Below are positions 9,415 through 17,056 of a stretch of DNA of 64,000 bases, piece after piece. Below the pieces are notes generated by a model. The model ran no database searches, was not told the origin of the DNA, and saw nothing but the letters and a program-made list of their open reading frames with translations. The DNA is taken from the NCBI GenBank assembly GCA_028279595.1, contig JANQNK010000019.1, forward strand, positions 33,965 through 97,964, given 5' to 3'. The translations under genes were made by a program, and so were the position numbers. The stretch is from Thermoplasmatota archaeon (GTDB taxonomy: Archaea > Thermoplasmatota > JAKEGO01). Positions within the stretch are counted from its first letter, which is position 1; each line of letters opens with the position of its first letter.

Positions 9415-9603
9415 TCAGGCGTGGTATTCCGCCCACCTCTCGGCCGTGTACCACATCGGATGCTCCACCCTGTCGTACCTCTCGCAGGCGCCAGCTATGT
9501 TCCCGTTGCAGGTCCCGTCGAGGTATCCCCGGCAGAAACTGCATCGCTCGGAACTCACCGCGCTCCGCTTCATCTTCACCATCATCTCACCTTTTCGACT
9601 CAT
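9415..9603 (-). CDS. Small Cys-rich protein coupled to the TrmB regulator gene
   Basis: 62 aa from the ATG at 9603, which overlaps the stop of the upstream TrmB-like gene as ATGA. A start at 9582 after GGTGAG is also possible. The core has CSFCRGYLDGTC and GACERYD, four Cys that could bind zinc or an Fe-S cluster, and a C-terminal aromatic segment. I recognise no named family. The overlap and shared strand suggest co-expression with the regulator. A short gene, so moderate confidence. Confidence 0.55.
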   Translation of the reverse strand: MSRKGEMMVKMKRSAVSSERCSFCRGYLDGTCNGNIAGACERYDRVEHPMWYTAERWAEYHA

Positions 9604-10370
9604 CCTTCGCAAGAGTACAGGCTGTCGAACAGTATGTTGTTGAACGTTACCAATGCCTGGTTCTCCGTGACAATGCCGACCATGTCAGCTCCGGTCCCCG
9701 AGGTGTCCAGACCACCGACGTAGACCTGTCGGCCGTCGATAATAAGCAGTCCCGCGTTCGGGACGTTCTGGATGCTCGCTTCCAGGAAGTCCACCGCCTC
9801 CTGCGGGACTAGTTCTGGCGGCAGGATCGCCTTGACATCGAGACCTGCCTTCTTCGACTCCACAAGGAGGTCCGTGATCTTCTCGACGATCGACTGGGGA
9901 ACGACCGTCGCCACGACCTTCACCTCGTGTTCCGCCGTCTTGATCATCTCCTCGATCCGCTTGAAGGCCTCCAGTCCACGGACTACGGTGATCTCGGACA
10001 TCTTGACAGGGATGTTGTTGTAGACCGGTTTCAGGGCACCGACGGCCGTCTTGTAGGCCTTCGAGACCGCCTTCCGCCTGAGGTCGAGGACCTTCTCCGG
10101 GTCCACGGGTGCGAACATGCGAGGCGCTTCCGAGACCTTCTTGACCCATCCCTTGGACATCAGTCGGTCGAAGATCCCGTAGACCTTCGTCCTCGAAAAA
10201 CTGAGGTATTGACTGATGTCTCCGACCGTGGAAACGCCCTTGGTCAGGAGGAGCCTGTAGACGTCGGCCTCCTCCCGTTCCAGTCCCATGTCCTCGAGGG
10301 CATGGAGCACCTCTTCGGTCCCCGTCTCCTCGGTCTCGCCGTCCGGTTCCTTGGGCTCGTCAGGGTTCAC
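9600..10370 (-). CDS. TrmB-family transcriptional regulator
   Basis: 256 aa from a GTG at 10370. A TATA box (10395-10402) sits 25-32 bases upstream, so the transcript should be leaderless; the longer open frame to 10442 runs past the promoter and is rejected. After an acidic N-terminal segment, residues about 25-95 form a winged helix-turn-helix (LLTKGVSTVGDISQYLSFSRTKVYGIFDRLMSKGWV). Residues about 120-256 resemble the TrmB C-terminal phospholipase-D-like sensor domain (EVKVVATVVPQSIVEKI, LLIIDGRQVYVGG). TrmB proteins usually control sugar uptake or glycolysis. No sugar transporter is adjacent, so the target is unknown. Confidence 0.85.
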   Translation of the reverse strand: MNPDEPKEPDGETEETGTEEVLHALEDMGLEREEADVYRLLLTKGVSTVGDISQYLSFSRTKVYGIFDRLMSKGWVKKVSEAPRMFAPVDPEKVLDLRRKAVSKAYKTAVGALKPVYNNIPVKMSEITVVRGLEAFKRIEEMIKTAEHEVKVVATVVPQSIVEKITDLLVESKKAGLDVKAILPPELVPQEAVDFLEASIQNVPNAGLLIIDGRQVYVGGLDTSGTGADMVGIVTENQALVTFNNILFDSLYSCEG

Positions 10371-10394
10371 CAGTCCGTCCTTACGGCCTGAGGG

Positions 10395-10402
10395 TATATA
10401 AA
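10395..10402 (-). promoter_or_regulatory. TATA box of the TrmB-like gene
   Basis: TTTATATA on the minus strand, 25-32 bases before the GTG at 10370. It supports a leaderless transcript and decides the start codon. Confidence 0.75.
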
Positions 10403-10487
10403 CGTTCTCTAAAAAAGAAACAGTAATAACAATGGGGTGCATTTATACTGACTGGACAAAACGTCTGCAATCGACGAAATTATGCCG

Positions 10488-10501
10488 AAAAATCGAAAAA
10501 A
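10488..10501 (-). terminator. Oligo-T terminator after the tRNA-Pro repeat array
   Basis: On the minus strand a T6 run (10501-10496) and a T5 run (10492-10488) follow the last repeat unit. They are the first runs of five or more T downstream of tRNA-Pro, so the whole array could be part of the primary tRNA transcript. Archaeal RNA polymerase terminates on oligo-T. Inferred only. Confidence 0.45.
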
Positions 10502-10560
10502 CGAGATTCAAATGTATCAAAATCACATGAAGGATTTTGACATTATATCTATCGGCATGT

Positions 10561-10633
10561 GGGCCCGCTGAGACCCGGGCGCTTAAGACCTCATTGATCT
10601 AGAATTCTAACGCACGGGTAAGGCGGGGCTACG
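10561..10633 (-). repeat. tRNA-like repeat unit D (short type), tRNA-Pro array
   Basis: On the minus strand this unit ends in GTCTCAGCGGGCCCA, a near copy of the tRNA-Pro 3-prime end. It contains the 20-base block also present at 10678-10697, exactly 97 bases away; on the minus strand this reads AGATCAATGAGGTCTTAAGC. The block is flanked by arms CCCGTGCG and CGCCCGGG, which pair except at one position. The 5-prime limit is approximate. No reading frame fits. See the first two findings. Confidence 0.6.
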
Positions 10634-10658
10634 ATTGTCAGAGTGCAAGAATTAGAGT

Positions 10659-10728
10659 GGGCTTGCCGAGACCGGACGCTTAAGACCTCATTGATCTCCC
10701 GTTATAACGTCCGGGCTAGATGGCCCGT
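10659..10728 (-). repeat. tRNA-like repeat unit C (short type), tRNA-Pro array
   Basis: Second copy of the 97-base-period unit. The minus-strand 3-prime end is GGTCTCGGCAAGCCCA, a degenerate tRNA-Pro end. The same 20-base core as unit D is enclosed by CCGGACG and CGTCCGG, a perfect 7-bp stem. The stem sequence differs from unit D but pairing is kept. Confidence 0.6.
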
Positions 10729-10850
10729 AGGGTCATCGAGATTCGACCTAGATGAAGCTCCGCTTCATCAGGGTTTGTGAATGGTCGACATATCGAATAC
10801 AGCATTCACAAACACTCTGTTGAAGAGCGACTTCTTATCAAGGCGGGCCC
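10721..10850 (-). repeat. tRNA-like structured repeat unit B (long type), tRNA-Pro array
   Basis: Copy of the 146-base-period unit. Read on the minus strand it starts GGGCCCGC, then TTGATAAGAA, an 11-bp hairpin (GTTTGTGAATG with CATTCACAAAC), an 8-bp hairpin (GATGAAGC, loop GGA, GCTTCATC), then GGTCGAATCTCG like a tRNA T-arm. Its 3-prime acceptor half is degraded compared with unit A, so it may be a decaying copy. Confidence 0.65.
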
Positions 10851-10874
10851 GTCGCTAATTAATTAATTAGGAGT

Positions 10875-10996
10875 GGGCCCGCCGAGATTCGACCTGGATG
10901 AAGCGGAGCTTCATCAGGGTTCGTGAATGATCGAGAATTCAATTACTTCATTCACAAACACTCTGTTGGAGAGCGAGTTCTTATCAACGCGGGCCC
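10875..10996 (-). ncRNA. tRNA-like structured element A downstream of tRNA-Pro (putative new RNA family)
   Basis: Minus-strand order: closing stem GGGCCCGC (10996-10989) pairing with GCGGGCCC (10882-10875), identical to the tRNA-Pro acceptor; GATAAGAA motif (10985-10978); a weak hairpin; a 12-bp hairpin with arms GTTTGTGAATGA (10959-10948) and TCATTCACGAAC (10930-10919), with one U-G pair possible only in the minus-strand RNA; an 8-bp hairpin GATGAAGC/GCTTCATC (10915-10897); and a T-arm-like GGTCGAATCTCG. The same architecture recurs beside tRNA-Leu at 62625-62754 with different stem sequences. Function unknown. Confidence 0.6.
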
Positions 10997-11019
10997 ATCG
11001 CTAACTCATTGATTCTGAG

Positions 11020-11134
11020 TGGGCCCGCGGAGATTCGAACTCCGGTATCCAGCTGTCCGTTTCATCGGAGGGAAGCGGCTCCCCTCTCTACGAACCCCGA
11101 GCTGGGAGGATGGACCAAGCTACCCTACGGGCCC
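11020..11134 (-). tRNA. tRNA-Pro (anticodon GGG) with intron of about 40 nt
   Basis: Acceptor GGGCCCG (11134-11128) pairs with CGGGCCC, discriminator A at 11020. The T-arm CGGAG/TTCGAAT/CTCCG and a D-arm with AGCTTGGT are intact. The anticodon stem is CCAGC (exon 1) with GCTGG (exon 2, 11053-11049). An intron of about 40 nt (11094-11055) interrupts the loop after position 37 and contains a hairpin GAGGGGA/TTCCCTC. The spliced loop reads TCGGGGA, so position 33 is C rather than the usual U. The bulge-helix-bulge around the splice sites is imperfect, so exact boundaries are uncertain. It has its own TATA box. Confidence 0.85.
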
Positions 11135-11159
11135 TTGTAATCAGTGGATACCTTTTCGA

Positions 11160-11167
11160 TATATAAA
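11160..11167 (-). promoter_or_regulatory. TATA box of tRNA-Pro
   Basis: TTTATATA on the minus strand. The expected start falls at about 11135, directly at the tRNA 5-prime end. The rest of 11135-11347 holds no other feature I can support. Confidence 0.75.
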
Positions 11168-11347
11168 CTCGATGTCATGGTCCCATCCTCCAGCTCCCAC
11201 AAGCGCGATATTGTGTTTTGATGTGGCGGAGAAATTGCGACGATTGGTGGAACGAATATCAAGTGACGAGATCGGTCGACTGCCTGATGAATTTATGTCT
11301 AGAGGTCGGCCACGCGTCGACGGAGTACCGGTCGAATGGTTTGGAAA

Positions 11348-12454
11348 TCAGATCAGGAGTTCCCCATCCTTGATCACGGTCTCCCTGTCGCCATCCTCGT
11401 AGAGGAGGACGACCGTGGGCTCCTTGACAAGGCCGTCAAGATGTGTCAGCGCCTTGGCGTCCTCGTCGTAGTTGGAGCCGAGGGCGAAGTGGCAGGTCCG
11501 GAACACCTTCTCGTCCTCGAGCATGTTCCCGACGATCTCGGCTGCAGGGTTGAGACCGATGCCGAACTCTCCGATGCTGTACGTGTTCTTCGAATACGAC
11601 TCGGCGTCGGATGCCGAGATCTTGCCATCTTCCACGAACTGGAAAGGGAGCTTGGATGAGCGTTTCAGCGCAGCGTCCAGCAGCGTGGCTTCGAAGCCGC
11701 CGGCGATGTCGTAGGCGTAGCCATCCTTGACGTGTACGACGATGGGCTCCTCGGGAATGACCTCGCCTTCGGGTAGGGACATGACTCCGTCGAAGGCTAT
11801 CACGCCCTCCGACGTCCCGAGCTCTGGTGAAACGAACGTCTCACCTGCCGGAAGGTTCCCTCCAGTGCCGGGATCCCTGAAGTCACCATCGTCGGACTTG
11901 CCCTTCCTTCCGTTCAGTCCCACGGACAGGTCGGTGCCTCCCGGCGCGGTGATGTGGGCGGACACTCCTTTGTCTATCCGGCCCTTCAGTGTGGAGCTCC
12001 TTCGACGAAGCTCGTCGTAATCGATGGGGACGGTCTTGACGAACATCTCCGTCGTTACGCCTGGTGACCAGAACGACCTGGATATCTTCTCTCCGAGAAG
12101 GTAGGTGAAGATGTGGTCATATGTCTTCTCACCGGTCATGTACGGGGTCTTGAGTGCCTCCCTGTCCTTGCCGATCTTCTCGTGACTGATCGAGAGGATG
12201 ATGTCTGGCTCGGTCTTGAGAGCGGCGATCACGGCCGGCTCCGCGAAATCCAGCTGACCCTTCACCTTCTGGTAGACGAGGATCGGGGCACCGTCCAGGT
12301 CCATGCTCGCATCGAAGAGAGCCTCGGAAATGGCCTTTACGTTCTCCCTGGGATTGGTGACGATGAGTACAGATTCATCCTCCTTGAGCCCCATGACCTC
12401 GGACATGGCCACGTCTGCGGCCTTCCTTAGTTCGCCGTCAGCGCCGAACATCAT
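11348..12454 (-). CDS. M29-family metallo-aminopeptidase
   Basis: 368 aa, typical for the thermophilic aminopeptidase T/AmpS family, cytosolic enzymes that remove N-terminal residues using two metal ions. Signatures include [61 protein letters not shown] and THLDGLV; these contain the conserved Glu and His metal ligands. I chose the ATG at 12454 (or 12451), 7-10 nt after the hppA stop. The open frame to 12496 merely overlaps hppA. It probably shares the hppA transcript. Confidence 0.88.
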   Translation of the reverse strand: MMFGADGELRKAADVAMSEVMGLKEDESVLIVTNPRENVKAISEALFDASMDLDGAPILVYQKVKGQLDFAEPAVIAALKTEPDIILSISHEKIGKDREALKTPYMTGEKTYDHIFTYLLGEKISRSFWSPGVTTEMFVKTVPIDYDELRRRSSTLKGRIDKGVSAHITAPGGTDLSVGLNGRKGKSDDGDFRDPGTGGNLPAGETFVSPELGTSEGVIAFDGVMSLPEGEVIPEEPIVVHVKDGYAYDIAGGFEATLLDAALKRSSKLPFQFVEDGKISASDAESYSKNTYSIGEFGIGLNPAAEIVGNMLEDEKVFRTCHFALGSNYDEDAKALTHLDGLVKEPTVVLLYEDGDRETVIKDGELLI

Positions 12455-12461
12455 ATCACAC

Positions 12462-14531
12462 TCACACGAAGAACGGCAGGAACACGAGCGCGACAATGCT
12501 CATCAGTTTGATCAGGATGTTCAGGCTCGGCCCGGCAGTGTCCTTGAGGGGGTCGCCGACCGTGTCACCGACAACGGCGGCCTTGTGGGCATCGGAGCCC
12601 TTTCCACCCAGGTTCCCGGCCTCGACGTACTTCTTGGCGTTGTCCCAGGCGCCCCCCGCGTTGGACATGAATATTGCAAGGAGCAGGCCCGATACGAGGG
12701 ATCCTGCCAGGAATCCTCCGAGCGCCTCGAGGCTCCAGTAACCGATGGCAAGCGGCATGACGATGACGATTATCGTTGGCAGGACCATCTCGCGGAGCGA
12801 GGACTTCGTCGCGATGGCGACGCAGCGCTCGGTGTCCGGCTTCGCCTTGCCCTCCATCAGGCCCGGGATCTCCCGGAACTGGCGCCTGACCTCGTCCACG
12901 ATGGACATGGCGGCCTTTCCGACGGAGTTCATGGCCATGGCGGAGAAGATGAACGGCATCAGTGCGCCGAGGAACAGACCGACGGTCACGTTCGCCTCGG
13001 CGAGGTCGATGTGATCTATCCCGGATACGGACTGGAAGGTGGAATACAGGGCGAGGGCCGCGAGAGCAGCCGAGCCGATCGCGAAACCCTTGCCTATCGC
13101 GGCGGTTGTGTTGCCGACCGCGTCGAGCTCCTCGGTCCGCTGGCGAGCGACCTTTCCGCGTCCTGCCATCTCCGCGATCCCTTGTGCATTGTCCGCCACT
13201 GGCCCGTAGGTGTCGATGGCCAGTGTGACCCCAAGAGTAGAGAGCATGCCCATGGCCGCGAGAGCGATGCCGTAGAGGCCAGCGACCTCGAAGGAGATCA
13301 GGATGGCGATGCAGATCACGACCACCGGAATGGCCGTGCTGAGCAGTCCCACGGCAAAACCGGAGATGATGACTGTACCGGCCCCTGTCGTGGCCGACTT
13401 GGCGATATGCTTCGTCGGCGATCTCTCCTCCGATGTGAAGTAATCGGTGGAGAATCCGATGGCCATTCCGGCCAGGAGACCGGCCATGAGAGCGATGTAG
13501 AGCTCGCTGACGAACTCGCCTATGTACATGGTGATCACTGGGATGGAGAGGAGCCCCATCATGATGGCGCCGACGACGGTCCCGCTGAGAAGGGCGGTCC
13601 TCGGGCTCTTACCGCCCTTTAGACCGTAGACTGCGAGTATTCCGACGATCGATGATAGGATCCCGACCGATGTCAAGAGCAGGGGAAGGATCATCGCCTG
13701 GTCGCCGGTGATGGAGACGTCCCCCATGAGCCTGACAAGCATGTCGTCGTCCTCGGGAGTGAAGGGCTGTCTGGCCTTGACCACGGCCATTGCAGCGCCT
13801 AGCGCCATGGCGGCGATGATGGCATCGACGTAGGATTCGAAGAGGTCGGCTCCCATACCGGCCACGTCGCCCACGTTGTCGCCGACGTTGTCAGCGATGC
13901 CAGCCGGGTTCCGGGGATCGTCCTCGGGTATGCCGGCCTCGATCTTGCCGACGAGGTCGGCGCCGACATCGGCTGCTTTCGTGTAGATGCCTCCACCGAG
14001 GCGGGCGAAAAGGGCGATGGAACTCGCTCCGAAGCCGAAGGCATAGAGCGCCTCGATATGGGATTCGCCTACCAGAAGGAACATCGTCGCGACGCCCAGC
14101 AGACCGAGACCCGATACGGTCAGGCCCATTATGGCCCCGCTCGAGAAGGCGGTCTGAAGGCCGTGCATCAGGGACCTCTCGGCGGCGTATGTGGTCTTCC
14201 CATTCGCCATGGTCGCCACGCGCATGCCGATGTTCCCGGCGAGGGCCGAGAGGAGCGCGCCCATGCCGAAGGCGATCCACGAATACTGTTCGATCTTCCC
14301 GTAGTGCGTCTCGCCGATCATCAGGATCATCATTATGACGACCACGAAGATTATCAGCACCTCGTATTCCTTGTTCAGAAACGTCACTGCGCCCTTCTGG
14401 ATCTCCTTGCTGATCTCCTGGATCTTCTTGGGTCCGGAAGACCTGCCGGCCAGCCAGATGGCTATGGTAACAGCACCTATTATGGCCAGAAGTCCAGTCA
14501 TTATGGCGAGGTAGATCAGGTTCACGTCCAT
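12462..14531 (-). CDS. hppA: Membrane-bound ion-translocating pyrophosphatase
   Basis: 689 aa with about 15-16 membrane helices. It couples PPi hydrolysis to H+ (or Na+) export. The substrate motif [20 protein letters not shown] and the following [20 protein letters not shown] are intact, as are the second acidic motif DNAQGIAEM and the C-terminal [13 protein letters not shown]. The segment [17 protein letters not shown] has Ala rather than Lys at the position that separates K+-dependent from K+-independent enzymes, so I infer K+ dependence. H+ versus Na+ specificity cannot be decided by eye. Ribosome-binding site GAGGTGA precedes the ATG; tRNA-Met lies directly upstream on the same strand. 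Confidence 0.96.
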   Translation of the reverse strand: MDVNLIYLAIMTGLLAIIGAVTIAIWLAGRSSGPKKIQEISKEIQKGAVTFLNKEYEVLIIFVVVIMMILMIGETHYGKIEQYSWIAFGMGALLSALAGNIGMRVATMANGKTTYAAERSLMHGLQTAFSSGAIMGLTVSGLGLLGVATMFLLVGESHIEALYAFGFGASSIALFARLGGGIYTKAADVGADLVGKIEAGIPEDDPRNPAGIADNVGDNVGDVAGMGADLFESYVDAIIAAMALGAAMAVVKARQPFTPEDDDMLVRLMGDVSITGDQAMILPLLLTSVGILSSIVGILAVYGLKGGKSPRTALLSGTVVGAIMMGLLSIPVITMYIGEFVSELYIALMAGLLAGMAIGFSTDYFTSEERSPTKHIAKSATTGAGTVIISGFAVGLLSTAIPVVVICIAILISFEVAGLYGIALAAMGMLSTLGVTLAIDTYGPVADNAQGIAEMAGRGKVARQRTEELDAVGNTTAAIGKGFAIGSAALAALALYSTFQSVSGIDHIDLAEANVTVGLFLGALMPFIFSAMAMNSVGKAAMSIVDEVRRQFREIPGLMEGKAKPDTERCVAIATKSSLREMVLPTIIVIVMPLAIGYWSLEALGGFLAGSLVSGLLLAIFMSNAGGAWDNAKKYVEAGNLGGKGSDAHKAAVVGDTVGDPLKDTAGPSLNILIKLMSIVALVFLPFFV

Positions 14532-14546
14532 TTTGTCACCTCAAAG

Positions 14547-14637
14547 TGCCGGGGGCGGGGTTCGAACCCGCGACCTTCGGATGCCTCAGGCGGAATCCCT
14601 ATGAGTCCGACGCTCCGCCAGGCTGAGCCACCCCGGC
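14547..14637 (-). tRNA. Elongator tRNA-Met (CAT) with 17-nt intron
   Basis: Acceptor GCCGGGG (14637-14631) pairs with CCCCGGC, discriminator A at 14547. D-arm GCTC/GAGC, anticodon stem TCGGA/TCCGA, T-arm GCGGG/TTCGAAC/CCCGC. The loop CTCATA carries anticodon CAT (14603-14601). Intron 14599-14583 lies between positions 37 and 38. The intron bases TGAG pair with loop bases CTCA, and 3-nt bulges (TAG and GCA) flank this 4-bp helix, a canonical bulge-helix-bulge splice motif. The body matches archaeal elongator Met rather than initiator or Ile2. Confidence 0.93.
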
Positions 14638-14660
14638 ACGCCCGATACATCGACGTTCAA

Positions 14661-14668
14661 CATATAAG
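14661..14668 (-). promoter_or_regulatory. TATA box of tRNA-Met
   Basis: CTTATATG on the minus strand, 24-31 bases before the tRNA 5-prime end. It is back to back with the plus-strand promoter of the radical SAM gene. Confidence 0.65.
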
Positions 14669-14687
14669 ATTAGCGGTTGAACATGAT

Positions 14688-14696
14688 TTTTTATAC
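14688..14696 (+). promoter_or_regulatory. TATA box of the COG2108 radical SAM gene
   Basis: TTTTTATAC, 24-32 bases before the ATG at 14720. It predicts a leaderless mRNA. Confidence 0.65.
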
Positions 14697-14719
14697 TAGC
14701 CTGGACGTCCTGTGGACAG

Positions 14720-15802
14720 ATGCCCGAGCTCCGCTGGAAGAACATGAAGATCGCCCACGGAAAGCCCCCGATGGGATGCGTCCAATGCGAGAAGGGAGCG
14801 AAGATGGTACTGCTCGCGACCGGCCTCTGCGACGTCGGTTGTTGGTACTGTCCCTTGTCGGCGAGGAAGCTCGGGAACGACGTCGCTTTCGCCAACGAAC
14901 TCCAGGTCGAACCCGAAGACAAGGACTCCATCATCAGGGAGGCAAGGATGGTCGACGCTCTGGGGACCGGCATCACAGGAGGAGACCCTGCTGTGGTGCT
15001 CGACAGGACCGTCGATTACATCTCGACCCTGAAGTCAGGGTTCGGGGACTCCCATCACGTTCATCTATACACGGGAACTCCGCTCGGTCCGGCTCAGCTC
15101 GACAAGCTGAGCGAAGCGGGATTGGACGAGGTCAGGTTCCATCCCAAACCCGCAGGCTGGAAGGACCTGCCCGAACCTCACAGAAGGGCTGCATCCGATG
15201 CGATGGACCGGGGTATCGTCACCGGCTTCGAGATACCGGCCATTCCCGGGACTAAGAAGGACATCCTTGCGTTGGTGGACACTCTCGAGGCCATGGAGGT
15301 AGCGTTCATCAACCTCAATGAACTGGAGTACTCGGAGACGAACTGGGACGCCATGCAGGAGAGGGAGCACACTTGGCGGACCGACACCTCGAACGCCATC
15401 AGGGGCAGCGAGAAGGTCGCGGTCCAGGTCGTCACCTTCGCACACGACGCAGACCTCAACATGACCGTCCATTTCTGCAGTTCCGCCTACAAGGACGGCG
15501 TTCAGCTCAGGAACCGGCTCAGAAGGAGGGCGAAGAACGTCGCCTGCGCAAGGGACGTTATCACAACCGACGGCACGATCATGAAGGGGATCGTCGAGAC
15601 CAACGACCCCGAGAAGGTCATGAAGAACATCGTGGAACTGTTCGAGGTGCCGAAGGAAATGGTCGGAGTGAACGAGGGAAGGGTCGAGATCGCGCCCTGG
15701 ATACTCGAGGAGATAGCCTCCAGGATCGAGGAGAAGGCGTTCATCATCGAGGTCTACCCGACCGAGGACAGGCTCGAGGTCGAAAGGGCCCCATTGAACT
15801 GA
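14720..15802 (+). CDS. Radical SAM protein, COG2108 type
   Basis: 360 aa. The radical SAM cluster motif CDVGCWYCP (CX3CX2C, residues about 37-45) is intact, preceded by GAKMVLLATGL and followed by GITGGDPAVVLDRT and YTGTPL, the usual order for pyruvate-formate-lyase-activase-like archaeal proteins of COG2108. An extra Cys pair lies at CVQC (about 20-23), and CSSAYKD with later Cys could hold a further cluster. The function of this family is not established. The promoter places the start at the ATG. Confidence 0.85.
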   Translation: MPELRWKNMKIAHGKPPMGCVQCEKGAKMVLLATGLCDVGCWYCPLSARKLGNDVAFANELQVEPEDKDSIIREARMVDALGTGITGGDPAVVLDRTVDYISTLKSGFGDSHHVHLYTGTPLGPAQLDKLSEAGLDEVRFHPKPAGWKDLPEPHRRAASDAMDRGIVTGFEIPAIPGTKKDILALVDTLEAMEVAFINLNELEYSETNWDAMQEREHTWRTDTSNAIRGSEKVAVQVVTFAHDADLNMTVHFCSSAYKDGVQLRNRLRRRAKNVACARDVITTDGTIMKGIVETNDPEKVMKNIVELFEVPKEMVGVNEGRVEIAPWILEEIASRIEEKAFIIEVYPTEDRLEVERAPLN

Positions 15803-15873
15803 ATCAATCAATACTGGGGGGCTAGTTCGTCATCTCAAAGCAAAGGTGGCCTCTAACGTGCTTATTTTCACGT

Positions 15874-16926
15874 TTAAAGCAGGTCCCAGCGGCCTTTCAG
15901 GTTCTCGGCGACCTCGTCGAGCATCTTTTCGTTCTCTTCGTGGACCAGTTCACCGGGGAACCTCGGATGTCCCTCGTAGGCGCCTTCATCGAAGGGCACC
16001 GTCAGGTCGATTCCGGTAGCACCCGACCATATCTGAAGCCATCCCGGGACGGCATGGTCCCCGTACCCCGAGATCGGCAGGTCGACCAGGGGGGCATCGA
16101 CCCCCTTTGCCATCTCCCGAATGGCTCCGCCCATCCATCGGAACCCCGTCATGGACATGCCGAGCGCGGTCAGCTGGTCCCTGTAATGGGGGTCAGCACC
16201 GCCGTTCCTGATCATCATGTCCGGATCGAACTGCTCGACGATGGGCCGAACGGCCCGTTCGAAGGCCATCTCATAGTCCTGGTCCCTCGAGAAGGGGAAC
16301 ATCGGTATGTTCACCGTGAATCCTGTACCATCGCCGTCGCCGGTCTCGTGGGCGAAGCCCCTTCCGGGATACAGCGTCCTTGGATGCTGGTGCAGGGAGA
16401 GGAAGAGCACGTCCATCGAACGGTAGAAGATGTCCATGGTACCGTTGCCCTGGTGGGCGTCTGTGTCGATGATCATGACCTTCCTGGCCCCAGATCCGAG
16501 AGCGTGGTCCGCAGCGACTGCAACGTCGTTGTAGATGCAGAAGCCCTCCCCGTAATCGACGCCGGCGTGATGGAATCCGCCCGTGCACAGAACGACGTCC
16601 TCACCGCCCAATGCGAGGTCGACCGCCTTCACCGCGCCACCGACGACTGCCTTGGCCGCATCGGGCGTCCCCGGTGCCACCCACGTGTCCATCGACAGGT
16701 GGCCCGACCTCTTCTCGAGACGCAGGACCTTCTCGATGTAGTCAGGGGAATGGACGGCAAGCAGCAGATCGTCAGAGGCCGGTTCCGAGGCCACGACGTC
16801 GATCGATCCATCGTCGATATGAGGCTGCAGGTACTCCCTGAGGTCGCTCACGTTCGCCGCCCTGAACGGGTGCTTCCCGAAATCGTAATTGGCCATTCCT
16901 GGATTGTAGACGAAGGGGACCGGCAT
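15874..16926 (-). CDS. Histone deacetylase/AcuC-like zinc deacetylase
   Basis: 350 aa, the family length. Catalytic features are visible: FHHAGVDYGEGFCIYND (tandem-His region and Tyr-containing loop), IIDTDAHQGNGT (zinc ligands Asp and His) and GGADPHYRDQL (third Asp ligand). The N-terminal YDFGKHPFRA is typical of archaeal AcuC-like proteins. The substrate may be acetylated lysine, acetylpolyamine or acetyl-CoA synthetase; the sequence does not decide. A TATA-like box (16948-16957) 22-31 bases upstream indicates a leaderless mRNA from the ATG at 16926. Confidence 0.9.
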   Translation of the reverse strand: MPVPFVYNPGMANYDFGKHPFRAANVSDLREYLQPHIDDGSIDVVASEPASDDLLLAVHSPDYIEKVLRLEKRSGHLSMDTWVAPGTPDAAKAVVGGAVKAVDLALGGEDVVLCTGGFHHAGVDYGEGFCIYNDVAVAADHALGSGARKVMIIDTDAHQGNGTMDIFYRSMDVLFLSLHQHPRTLYPGRGFAHETGDGDGTGFTVNIPMFPFSRDQDYEMAFERAVRPIVEQFDPDMMIRNGGADPHYRDQLTALGMSMTGFRWMGGAIREMAKGVDAPLVDLPISGYGDHAVPGWLQIWSGATGIDLTVPFDEGAYEGHPRFPGELVHEENEKMLDEVAENLKGRWDLL

Positions 16927-17003
16927 ATCCGGATATCGTCATCCACGAATTAATACCTTCGATTCCGTGGTCAACGCTCACGCTTGACCGGAGAATGAAA
17001 TTG

Positions 17004-17037
17004 AAAAAAAAGGGGGGTCGGCGGGGGGTTCCCCGCC
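17004..17037 (-). terminator. Hairpin plus T8 terminator after the giant surface protein gene
   Basis: On the minus strand, downstream of the stop at 17057, GGCGGGG and CCCCGCC form a 7-bp hairpin (17037-17020), followed by a C-rich stretch and eight T (17011-17004). Confidence 0.65.
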
Positions 17038-17056
17038 GTTCTTTCCGTGTTCGCAC

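Noticed and set aside
10721..10996. Box C/D guide RNAs (TGATGA-like and CTGA-like sequences occur)
   Set aside because: The TGATGA sits inside a hairpin stem and no C/D, D-prime/C-prime spacing or guide layout can be arranged.
10561..11134. CRISPR array
   Set aside because: Repeat units are 97 and 146 bases, contain stems and tRNA-like ends, and lack the short constant repeats with unique spacers that define CRISPR.
10443..11134. Integrated virus or plasmid using tRNA-Pro as attachment site
   Set aside because: The repeats copy the tRNA 3-prime end, but no integrase or other mobile gene is near, and the units also carry the 5-prime acceptor half.
11019..11402. Plus-strand open frame over tRNA-Pro and its flank
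   Set aside because: It runs through the tRNA gene on the opposite strand and has no coding signature.
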